Source: Candidatus Gottesmanbacteria bacterium CG_4_10_14_0_8_um_filter_37_24 (GTDB taxonomy: Bacteria; Patescibacteriota; Microgenomatia; 2-02-FULL-39-11). From it: a stretch of DNA of 5,845 nt. Position numbers and translations under genes: made by a program. Below, piece after piece: positions 1 to 4,992 of this stretch. The stretch's first letter is position 1. The number at the start of each line of letters is the position of its first letter. The stretch lies in contig PFMK01000080.1 in NCBI GenBank assembly GCA_002785215.1, positions 1 to 5,845 on the forward strand. Direction: 5' to 3'. The notes under the pieces were generated by a model. That model saw nothing but the letters and a program-made list of their open reading frames with translations, ran no database searches and was not told the origin of the DNA.

Positions 1-632
1 TTGAATAAATCCCTTGCATCAACCTGACGCAGGTTGATGCAACCATGGCTCATGGTGTGTCCGAAATTATTATGCCAATAAGCCCCGTGTAAACCGTAGT
101 CGCGATAAAAAAACATGACATACGGGACGTTGGGCAAATTATAGGCGTCATTTCCCGATCCTCCGGACATACGTGTTGCTCTTAATTTAGACCAAATATG
201 GAAATTTCCAACAGGAGTTTTCCCCCATCTTCCAGAAGAGATATATGTCTGTAAAATTTTGGTATCATCCTGATAGGCGTATAAAGTCTGTGTTGCCAAA
301 TCAACATAGATATGCTTTTCCCCAATGGGTACATTCTGTCCTAGAACTTTCTGTCCACTTTCATCGATAGCAAGACTGATGATCGGAGGGATAACTTTTT
401 GTCCCTGAAACATGCCCGTTGCTCCGTTTTCAATTTTTTCCGTAAGATCGCTTTGGCAAGTCAGGGAATTGGCACAGGGAGCAGACAGCGGAAAAAAGTA
501 TCTGCCTCCAGTATAAACGGCAAAACCCATAAAAAGAGAAATAAGGGAAATACGGAAATAATACCATGTTTTTTTACTACCTGATTTAACATATATCTTT
601 TTTCTTTTGATGACGTGTACTTTTCTTGACAT
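1..632 (-). CDS. L,D-transpeptidase (YkuD domain), membrane-anchored, partial at its C-terminus
   Basis: The visible 210 codons run from ATG at 632 down to the window edge, with no stop, so the C-terminus is missing. Residues 1-22 are basic, about 24-41 form one hydrophobic membrane segment (WYYFRISLISLFMGFAVY), and the rest should lie outside the membrane. The YkuD catalytic domain starts near residue 105 (IYVDLATQTLYAYQ). It includes the typical GRWGKTPVGNF stretch (134-144) and ends in the active-site signature: His182 in LHGAYWH, then SHGCINLR with nucleophile Cys198. Family knowledge: these enzymes form 3-3 peptidoglycan cross-links or attach proteins to peptidoglycan, through an acyl-enzyme on the Cys. 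The linker has two cysteines (C53, C59) that could form a disulphide. The start was chosen because the basic leader and membrane segment follow directly; no clear Shine-Dalgarno precedes it. Function is firm at family level, substrate unknown. Confidence 0.93.
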   Translation of the reverse strand, partial: MSRKVHVIKRKKIYVKSGSKKTWYYFRISLISLFMGFAVYTGGRYFFPLSAPCANSLTCQSDLTEKIENGATGMFQGQKVIPPIISLAIDESGQKVLGQNVPIGEKHIYVDLATQTLYAYQDDTKILQTYISSGRWGKTPVGNFHIWSKLRATRMSGGSGNDAYNLPNVPYVMFFYRDYGLHGAYWHNNFGHTMSHGCINLRQVDARDLF

Positions 633-645
633 CTATATCCAAGTT

Positions 646-651
646 AATATA
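646..651 (-). promoter_or_regulatory. Possible -10 box for the L,D-transpeptidase gene
   Basis: Read on the minus strand this is TATATT, 13 bases before the ATG at 632. No convincing -35 hexamer lies at 16-18 bases; TTGCTC is 21 bases upstream. The call rests partly on the same short -10 to ATG distance seen at other genes in this window. Confidence 0.25.
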
Positions 652-692
652 AACAGGGAATGGATGCAAGTGGAGCAATAATTTCATGTTTA

Positions 693-750
693 CACACCGC
701 CCGTGTGAATGGGCTGGACGCATCCGGAATATCAACCCTCGGAGTTGATA
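693..750. other. Two hairpins in the divergent intergenic region (unassigned)
   Basis: Hairpin one has CACAC (693-697) pairing with GTGTG (703-707) around a CGCCC loop. Hairpin two has TATCAAC (730-736) pairing perfectly with GTTGATA (744-750) around a 7-base loop. Neither is followed by a T-run, so they are not simple intrinsic terminators. They lie between the divergent transpeptidase and argH-like genes, about 330 bases upstream of the argH-like promoter. They may belong to a small RNA or a protein-binding region. No open reading frame of note covers them. Confidence 0.4.
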
Positions 751-883
751 AGAACTGGACTGACTAGTGTGGACCTATTTTATCCAATTTTAAAAGTATG
801 AAAATCTCTCAAAATGATGCTTAACTATTATGGAGACATTATTCGACCTTAAAAAAATTGCCACAGTAAAACTGTTTTGGTAA

Positions 884-977
884 TATAATAATATTAGCTC
901 TATACCGCATGGTATAGGGCATAAGAATCAGTAATATTCCTATTGATGAGATTCGAATCCGTATAAGGGAGCTGATA
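884..977 (+). other. Candidate promoter plus folded RNA upstream of the argH-like gene
   Basis: A long-range stem pairs TATTAGCTC (892-900) with GAGCTGATA (969-977), 9 pairs with one G-U. Enclosed are a perfect hairpin, TATACC-GCAT-GGTATA (901-916), and a second possible arm, GAATC (925-929) with GATTC (950-954). A TATAAT at 884-889 would start transcription at about 895, at the base of the outer stem. Its -35 is poor: TTGCCA at 858-863 with 20 bases of spacing. The element ends well before the argH-like promoter at 1035, so it is probably not that gene's leader. It could be an independent small RNA, or chance pairing in AT-rich DNA. Confidence 0.3.
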
Positions 978-1034
978 GAAATAGTGTAAGAATATTTTCA
1001 ACTGATAAAAGTTTGTCCGGATCCAGTATATTCA

Positions 1035-1064
1035 TTGACAAATAGCCTATTATTGCTTTATAAG
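1035..1064 (+). promoter_or_regulatory. Sigma70-type promoter of the argH-like gene
   Basis: A perfect -35 TTGACA (1035-1040) is followed after 18 bases by TATAAG (1059-1064), 5 of 6 to the -10 consensus. Transcription should begin near 1071, only about six bases before the ATG at 1077, giving a nearly leaderless mRNA. The TAAGG that resembles a Shine-Dalgarno lies inside and just after the -10 box, so it would not be in that transcript. Confidence 0.6.
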
Positions 1065-1076
1065 GTAAACAATAAA

Positions 1077-2582
1077 ATGAAACATAAAAAACTCTGGGGA
1101 CATGCGTTTGACACGGAACCCGAAAAAGCTGTAATCGAATTTACCGCAGGACGCGATGTTATAGGCATACCGCCGGTTGATTTACACCTTCTTCCCTATG
1201 ATATTATCGGAAATAAAGCCCACTGCGTAATGTTATTCAAGCAGGGAATAATCTCCAATGAAGATGCCAGAATAATACTCAAAGGACTGGATGAGATTGA
1301 CGAGCTGTCTTTAAGAGGTAAATTTCAATTAGATGTAACAAAAGAAGACGTACATACCAATATTGAATTTTGGCTTATAGAAAAGTATGGTGTCGAAAGT
1401 GCCGGCAAACTTCATACTGCACGGTCCAGAAACGACCAGACCAACCTGGATACTAGGCTTTATTTACGAGATCAGGTACGCAATTTTGTATCTGAATTAT
1501 TAGTTCTAAATGAAACACTTCTCCAGTCAGCGGCAAAATATGACAATGTATTAATGCCGGGTTTCACACACCATCAACACGCAATGATTACCACATTCGG
1601 TCATCTCATGCTCATGTTCTCAGCTATGGTTCTAAGAGATGCAAAGCGTTTTACACACTGGTATGACATTCATAACTACAACCCATTAGGCAGTATTGTT
1701 TCCTATGGTACGTCTTTTCCTATCGACCGCAATATTACAAGTAAACTCCTGGCATTTGAAGGTCCTGAAGTAAACTCAGTGGATGAAATTACTAACCGTT
1801 GGGAAGCTGAAGCGGACTTGGGTTTTGATATCACTATTCTTATGAACCATTTATCCGTGATAGCCCAAACTTTGATACTTTTTGCAACCCCGCAGTTTGG
1901 TATGGTAAAAGTCGCCGACAAGTATTCCACTGGAAGCTCTATTATGCCGCAAAAGAAAAATCCTGATGCGCTTGAGGTAATCAAAGGAAAGGCAAGTGTT
2001 GCAGCAGGACTTCTTCAAGGACTGATGGGTATGGGAAAAGCAAACTTTATTGGCTATAACAGGGATTCCCAATGGGCGAAATACCTTATTTGCGATCTGG
2101 TAAGAGAATGTATTCTTGCCCCTGGTATTGTAAGAGGGGTTATAAAAACCTTGGAGCTTGATCGGGGGAAAATGGAGGAATGGTGCGAAAAGGCATTTAT
2201 CGGGACGACAACGCTTCTTGAACAGATGGCTTTTCATTACAAACTTCCTTTCAGAAAAACGAAAGTTATTATTGAAAAAGCCGTTAAATATTCAGAAGAT
2301 AGAAATAAAGTTACCTTTGAATCTGTAAAAAAAGCTCTGGCTGAAGAAGAAGTAGAAATCCCGATAAGAGTACAGCAGGTAGCTCAGTGGCAGGATCCCC
2401 GAGTTATTCTAAAGCTTACAAAATCCTTTGGGGGTCCGAGCCCTACAAACATTAAAAAAAGTATAAAGATACTTGAGAAAGATGCGAAAAAACTCTCTTT
2501 ATGGCTTGAAAAGAAAGAGAAAGAACGTCTCAAGGCAAATTCCATTCTCCAGAGAGAAATTGCTATAATCAATAGGCCGTAA
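1077..2582 (+). CDS. argH: Argininosuccinate lyase-like protein (divergent ArgH, aspartase/fumarase superfamily)
   Basis: The 501-residue product is somewhat longer than the usual 450-470 of ArgH, which splits argininosuccinate into arginine and fumarate as a soluble homotetramer. Signatures appear in order: LHTARSRNDQ (112-121), PGFTHHQ with His165 (161-167), PLGS (203-206), and GSSIMPQKKNPD (286-297), which holds the catalytic Ser (287 or 288). GYNRDSQ plus Lys335 follows, keeping the Tyr327, Gln332 and Lys335 positions that bind substrate in known lyases. Several positions are unusual: THHQHAM replaces THLQRAQ, NRWEAE replaces the common SDRD stretch, WA replaces ED after the Gln, and the N-terminal motif reads FTAGRDV. 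The C-terminus is rich in Lys and Glu. ATG 1077 was chosen because the only longer start, TTG at 1035, is itself the -35 box. No argG or other arginine gene is visible. Family is firm; true substrate is open. Confidence 0.85.
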   Translation: MKHKKLWGHAFDTEPEKAVIEFTAGRDVIGIPPVDLHLLPYDIIGNKAHCVMLFKQGIISNEDARIILKGLDEIDELSLRGKFQLDVTKEDVHTNIEFWLIEKYGVESAGKLHTARSRNDQTNLDTRLYLRDQVRNFVSELLVLNETLLQSAAKYDNVLMPGFTHHQHAMITTFGHLMLMFSAMVLRDAKRFTHWYDIHNYNPLGSIVSYGTSFPIDRNITSKLLAFEGPEVNSVDEITNRWEAEADLGFDITILMNHLSVIAQTLILFATPQFGMVKVADKYSTGSSIMPQKKNPDALEVIKGKASVAAGLLQGLMGMGKANFIGYNRDSQWAKYLICDLVRECILAPGIVRGVIKTLELDRGKMEEWCEKAFIGTTTLLEQMAFHYKLPFRKTKVIIEKAVKYSEDRNKVTFESVKKALAEEEVEIPIRVQQVAQWQDPRVILKLTKSFGGPSPTNIKKSIKILEKDAKKLSLWLEKKEKERLKANSILQREIAIINRP

Positions 2583-2607
2583 GAAAATAGTCTATCATAT
2601 TTTCTTA
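2580..2607. terminator. Bidirectional AT-rich terminator between convergent genes
   Basis: TAAGAAAATA (2580-2589) pairs perfectly with TATTTTCTTA (2598-2607) around an 8-base loop. The arms supply T-rich 3' ends on both strands, so the hairpin can act for either gene. The argH-like stop codon (2580-2582) is the first triplet of the left arm, and the stop of the opposite gene (2608-2610) abuts the right arm. The stem is nearly all A-T, so it may be weak. Confidence 0.6.
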
Positions 2608-3588
2608 TTACAACCCTAGAACTTTTCTTCCGTTTACCGAGGCAATATTTACCAATTGCTTAATTTCGAAAAAACGAGTAGCTGCCATCATTAGACGAAG
2701 CTCGGTCCACATATCTCCGTCAATATGTGGCAAATAAATATCACAAATATTATCTACTCCCAAAGCAATAGTAATTCCCGCAGGTACCATCTCATCAACC
2801 GGAGTGATAGCATTATGTGTAGGAACAAGGTCCTCTGAGCGTTTACTATCGATCCATGCTGTTGGACAACATATCATCATGACTCTCGCATCTTTCATGG
2901 ATTTATACAACTTTTTCCTGTACTCTTTCGGATGGACCGCAACAGATATGCCATGAATACCAACCACTTTTCCCTGCATGCCGTGTTCAACAGTTTTTTT
3001 AACTAAAAGTTCCGTTTCTTTTTCTATAACGAGATTCTGCTGATCAACATGCACGTGGGCCATCTTCTTCATTCTTTTAGCTGTTGTAAGCAACACATCC
3101 AGATGTTCATCTTCTCTGCCTTTATCCTTTCCCGGAAGACCACCTATAATATCTACAAACTCAGCTCCAATATCAAACCACTCTCTTGCTTTTTTATCTA
3201 ATACACCTTTGAGAACTTGATTGATGAATTTAATCCGGATATCTTTTTTATACTTCTCCCGTATTCTGTCAGCAGCTTTGATTGCTTTATCCCCGATGAC
3301 TTCATCTACATCAATAAATGTCCCTAAAGCAGTTACGCCCTGCTGCAGCATGTTTTCAACTGCTTGCGCCATCCTGTCGTACACATCACTTACTGTCGAG
3401 TTGCGTTTTATTTCATCAACTAAGCCCCATTTTACAGAAAGGGGAGATTGGTACAATTTAAAATTTTGGGGAGTAAGGGTATAAGCCCTGTCTATATGAG
3501 CATGAGTATTTACCCATCCGCCATTTTTCATTATCAGTTTTATAATATGCTTCTTTACGTCGAAGTACTGTACTTTTTTCTGCGGCAT
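2608..3588 (-). CDS. Cytosine deaminase-like amidohydrolase (CodA-related barrel)
   Basis: The 326-residue product belongs to the metal-dependent amidohydrolase superfamily and most resembles the CodA cytosine deaminase branch, which hydrolyses amino or amide groups on heterocycles in the cytoplasm. Metal ligands in order: His29 and His31 in THAHID, His180 in HVHVDQ, His212 in GIHGIS, and Asp279 in GVDNICD. Gln124 sits where CodA has its pyrimidine-binding Gln156. The acid that follows the third His in CodA (HCDE, Glu217) is Gln183 here. CodA is about 426 residues; this protein starts 28 residues before the first His and ends just after the barrel, so the flanking beta-sandwich is missing. 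A perfect promoter -10 lies 11 bases before the ATG and no Shine-Dalgarno is seen. It is convergent with the argH-like gene. Superfamily is firm; substrate and activity are unknown. Confidence 0.82.
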   Translation of the reverse strand: MPQKKVQYFDVKKHIIKLIMKNGGWVNTHAHIDRAYTLTPQNFKLYQSPLSVKWGLVDEIKRNSTVSDVYDRMAQAVENMLQQGVTALGTFIDVDEVIGDKAIKAADRIREKYKKDIRIKFINQVLKGVLDKKAREWFDIGAEFVDIIGGLPGKDKGREDEHLDVLLTTAKRMKKMAHVHVDQQNLVIEKETELLVKKTVEHGMQGKVVGIHGISVAVHPKEYRKKLYKSMKDARVMMICCPTAWIDSKRSEDLVPTHNAITPVDEMVPAGITIALGVDNICDIYLPHIDGDMWTELRLMMAATRFFEIKQLVNIASVNGRKVLGL

Positions 3589-3599
3589 ACTTGTAATAG

Positions 3600-3627
3600 A
3601 TTATACCCTTCTTACTCCGGTTTGCAA
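3600..3627 (-). promoter_or_regulatory. Sigma70-type promoter of the amidohydrolase gene
   Basis: On the minus strand TTGCAA (3627-3622) is followed after 16 bases by a perfect TATAAT (3605-3600). The -10 ends 11 bases before the ATG at 3588, so the mRNA leader would be about four bases. Confidence 0.55.
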
Positions 3628-3662
3628 CCCGATAGGGTGAAAAAGCGGATTAGAAGGGTATA
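3602..3662. repeat. 11-base inverted repeat with a nested hairpin over the amidohydrolase promoter
   Basis: TATACCCTTCT (3602-3612) is exactly complementary to AGAAGGGTATA (3652-3662). Between them ACCC-GATA-GGGT (3627-3638) forms a small hairpin, and TCCG (3616-3619) can pair with CGGA (3646-3649). One arm overlaps the -10 box of the amidohydrolase promoter. It could be a pair of operator half-sites, an extruding cruciform or a folded RNA on either strand. Confidence 0.5.
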
Positions 3663-3663
3663 T

Positions 3664-3706
3664 ACTGAGTAACTCAGTTGTAAACCAGAGTTACGTGAGC
3701 ATAACT
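3664..3706. repeat. Palindrome ACTGAG-TAA-CTCAGT and adjacent AGTTA/TAACT hairpin
   Basis: ACTGAG (3664-3669) and CTCAGT (3673-3678) form a perfect 6-base inverted repeat around TAA. AGTTA (3689-3693) and TAACT (3702-3706) form a second, weaker one. They directly follow the 11-base inverted repeat. A dimeric regulator could bind the first palindrome; no T-run suggests a terminator. Confidence 0.4.
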
Positions 3707-3735
3707 GATGATATTTGGATTGTCAATTAATGTAT

Positions 3736-3765
3736 GGAACATTTGCTATTGGGACATTTGCTATA
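3736..3765. repeat. 15-base tandem duplication
   Basis: Two adjacent units of consensus GGRACATTTGCTATW (3736-3750 and 3751-3765) match at 13 of 15 bases. The next 15 bases (3766-3780) hold a faint third copy, TTGCTTTAT. The array lies directly upstream of a TATAAT (3774-3779) and could be a repeated binding site or simple slippage. Confidence 0.6.
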
Positions 3766-3773
3766 ACTTGCTT

Positions 3774-3871
3774 TATAATACTTTATTTTTTTATTCATTT
3801 TTAAGGCCTGCTATCTGTAGCTTTAGCGAAAGATAGTACCACCAACTGGACGCTATTAGAACCTGTTTTTT
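3774..3871 (+). other. Possible small RNA: -10 box, hairpin and T-run
   Basis: TATAAT (3774-3779) has GGGACA (3751-3756) 17 bases upstream, 4 of 6 to the -35 consensus. A start near 3786 would yield a short RNA containing the hairpin CTATCT (3811-3816) with AGATAG (3831-3836), then AACTGGAC, and ending at a run of six T (3866-3871). No good hairpin directly precedes the T-run, so the 3' end is uncertain. No reading frame of note is present. Confidence 0.25.
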
Positions 3872-3905
3872 AAATCAAACCCAAACATATCACTTCAATA
3901 CTTGC

Positions 3906-4005
3906 GTGTAACGATTACACTAAAAGGCCACCGGGGGGGGCCTTATTATAACCTCTTGGGACTCCTTGGCGCATCACGTGGCGGAGTAAAGCAGTAGATA
4001 GCTCC
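3906..4005 (+). repeat. Structured direct repeat, copy A (candidate RNA element)
   Basis: Parts in order: hairpin 1, GTGTAA-CGA-TTACAC (3906-3920); a 4-base spacer; hairpin 2, AAGGCC (3924-3929) with GGCCTT (3939-3944), where CC (3931-3932) can pair inside an A-G mismatch; an 11-base linker; a 22-base core (3955-3976) that starts CTTGGGACTCC and ends TTGGCGCATCA; then hairpin 3, ACTCC (3961-3965) with GGAGT (3983-3987). GGAG (3983-3986) can instead pair with CTCC (4002-4005). Copy B at 4874 keeps all spacings, and its stem changes preserve pairing. It lies upstream of, and outside, the transcript predicted from the collagen-like gene's promoter. I do not recognise a known RNA family. Confidence 0.7.
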
Positions 4006-4042
4006 AGTTATGTTTAATGAAATATAACCAGAAGTCAAAAAA

Positions 4043-4072
4043 TTGACAAACTGTTTGATGTAGGAGTATTAT
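4043..4072 (+). promoter_or_regulatory. Sigma70-type promoter of the collagen-like gene
   Basis: A perfect -35 TTGACA (4043-4048) is followed after 18 bases by TATTAT (4067-4072), 5 of 6 to the -10 consensus. A start near 4079 leaves about 16 bases before the ATG at 4095, without a well-placed Shine-Dalgarno (AGGA at 4075-4078 is too far upstream). Confidence 0.6.
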
Positions 4073-4094
4073 TCAGGAAATAAGTAAAATATAT

Positions 4095-4787
4095 ATGAAA
4101 ATTAAGATGAAGTTTATTTCTGCAGTAATTGGATCATTCCTGATTTTATCCCTTTCAGCTACCACAGTATCAGCCGCTAATAATTCTACTTTTATCCCTC
4201 AAAATATATTTGATAAGTTTTTCAAATCAGTAAAACAGGGCGCAACAAGGGGCAACAGGCGCTACTGGGAAACAAGGTCCTGTTGGAGCTACAGGTCCTA
4301 TGGGAATTACAGGACCTCAGGGACCGATAGGATATACAGGATTACAGGGTCCATCTGGTCTAAATGGACCTACAGGATCAACTGGAGCAACAGGTACTCA
4401 GGGTGAAGTTGGATCAACCGGGGCAACAGGTATTTGGGACCGACAGGAGCCACAGGACCCCAAGGAGCAACTGGAGCTCCTGGATTACTACCTACAGCAC
4501 AGGAATGGACTCTAATTGATGGTACATACGGCCCCTTGCATCATTCGCCTGATATGGATTTGACAGGTAGACGACTTTTATTCGTAAAAATGACATCAAT
4601 AGGGACCGGGACTTTAACAATACGTAACGGACCCGATATATATAATCACTGGACTGATCAGGAAACGTTCTATTTAGATTCTAGTAGTATGCAGACTCAC
4701 CAGTTTGTCGTACCGGTAAAGGATGCAATTTATGGTTTAAGAATTAATGGAAATTTCACAATGAAAATTACAGCCTTCGCTATATAA
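4095..4787 (+). pseudogene. Exported collagen-like (Gly-X-Y repeat) protein, disrupted by two frameshifts
   Basis: With both shifts corrected, the gene encodes 230 residues. Residues 1-27 are a signal peptide: basic start, hydrophobic core, then a likely cleavage after VSA. A short linker follows, then 27 uninterrupted Gly-X-Y triplets (residues 49-129, rich in GAT, GPT and GPQ), and a 101-residue C-terminal domain with alternating hydrophobic strands that may drive trimer formation. As written, an extra A at 4247-4248 (ACAAGGGG) moves the triplets to another frame, and a missing T near 4433-4435 (ATTTGGG) returns them to the first frame. Unshifted reading would stop at TGA 4404-4406 and give a 103-residue product without the repeats. 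The triplets themselves are undamaged, so the shifts are recent mutations, assembly errors or a switch. A cell-surface filament or adhesive role is inferred from the family. Confidence 0.8.
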
Positions 4788-4873
4788 TTTATCAAGACAA
4801 TTAAATTTCTTATTAATTTAGGTACTTTCCCCGTCTTATTTATTCTTTCTTCTTTAATTTAACTCTTCAAGTT

Positions 4874-4974
4874 GTGTAATGATTACATGGGTAGACCACC
4901 TACCCCGGAGGTCTCATTAAAAAAGCTTGGGATTCCTTGGCGCATCAGGGGGACGAGTAAAGTATTATGCTTGT
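4874..4974 (+). repeat. Structured direct repeat, copy B (candidate RNA element)
   Basis: Same architecture as copy A: hairpin 1, GTGTAA-TGA-TTACAT (4874-4888), closed by a G-U; a 4-base spacer; hairpin 2, AGACC (4893-4897) with GGTCT (4910-4914), plus CC/GG inside an A-A mismatch; an 11-base linker; the core (4926-4947), identical to copy A at 21 of 22 bases; hairpin 3, ATTC (4932-4935) with GAGT (4955-4958), including one U-G. ACGAG (4953-4957) can instead pair with CTTGT (4970-4974). It starts 86 bases after the collagen-like gene's stop and may lie in its 3' untranslated region. Confidence 0.7.
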
Positions 4975-4992
4975 CTAGATGTGTCTAGTTTT
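4975..4992 (+). terminator. Possible weak intrinsic terminator
   Basis: CTAGA (4975-4979) pairs with TCTAG (4984-4988) around TGTG, followed by TTTT (4989-4992). It directly follows copy B and reaches the stop codon of the convergent small gene. The five-pair stem is short and A-T rich. Confidence 0.35.

Noticed and set aside
399..584. A 61-residue plus-strand frame antisense to the transpeptidase.
   Set aside because: It lies wholly within a gene with firm family motifs and has no promoter or domain of its own.
948..960. A tRNA T-arm (GATTCGAATCC).
   Set aside because: GATTCGAATC is a simple palindrome. No acceptor, anticodon or D-arm can be placed around it.
944..965. Hammerhead ribozyme (TTGATGAG followed by a palindromic stem).
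   Set aside because: The required GAAA after stem II is absent; CCGTATAA follows instead.
1035..1076. TTG start that would lengthen the ArgH-like protein by 14 residues.
   Set aside because: The TTG is the first half of a perfect TTGACA -35 box. The added residues match no family sequence, and ATG 1077 begins the normal KLWG N-terminus.
1703..2237. Long antisense reading frames within the argH-like gene.
   Set aside because: They are shadows of a clearly conserved enzyme gene and their products look random, rich in Cys, Phe and Ser.
3784..3804. T-rich stretch as a terminator.
   Set aside because: No stable hairpin directly precedes it.
4404..4406. TGA read as glycine (as in some candidate phyla), restoring the collagen-like gene.
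   Set aside because: The Gly-X-Y triplets lie in the other frame here. Reading through the TGA would still give a non-collagen sequence.
3906..4962. Integron attC sites as the explanation for the paired repeats.
   Set aside because: No matching RYYYAAC/GTTRRRY boxes are present; GTGTAAC fails at one position and there is no partner box or integrase.
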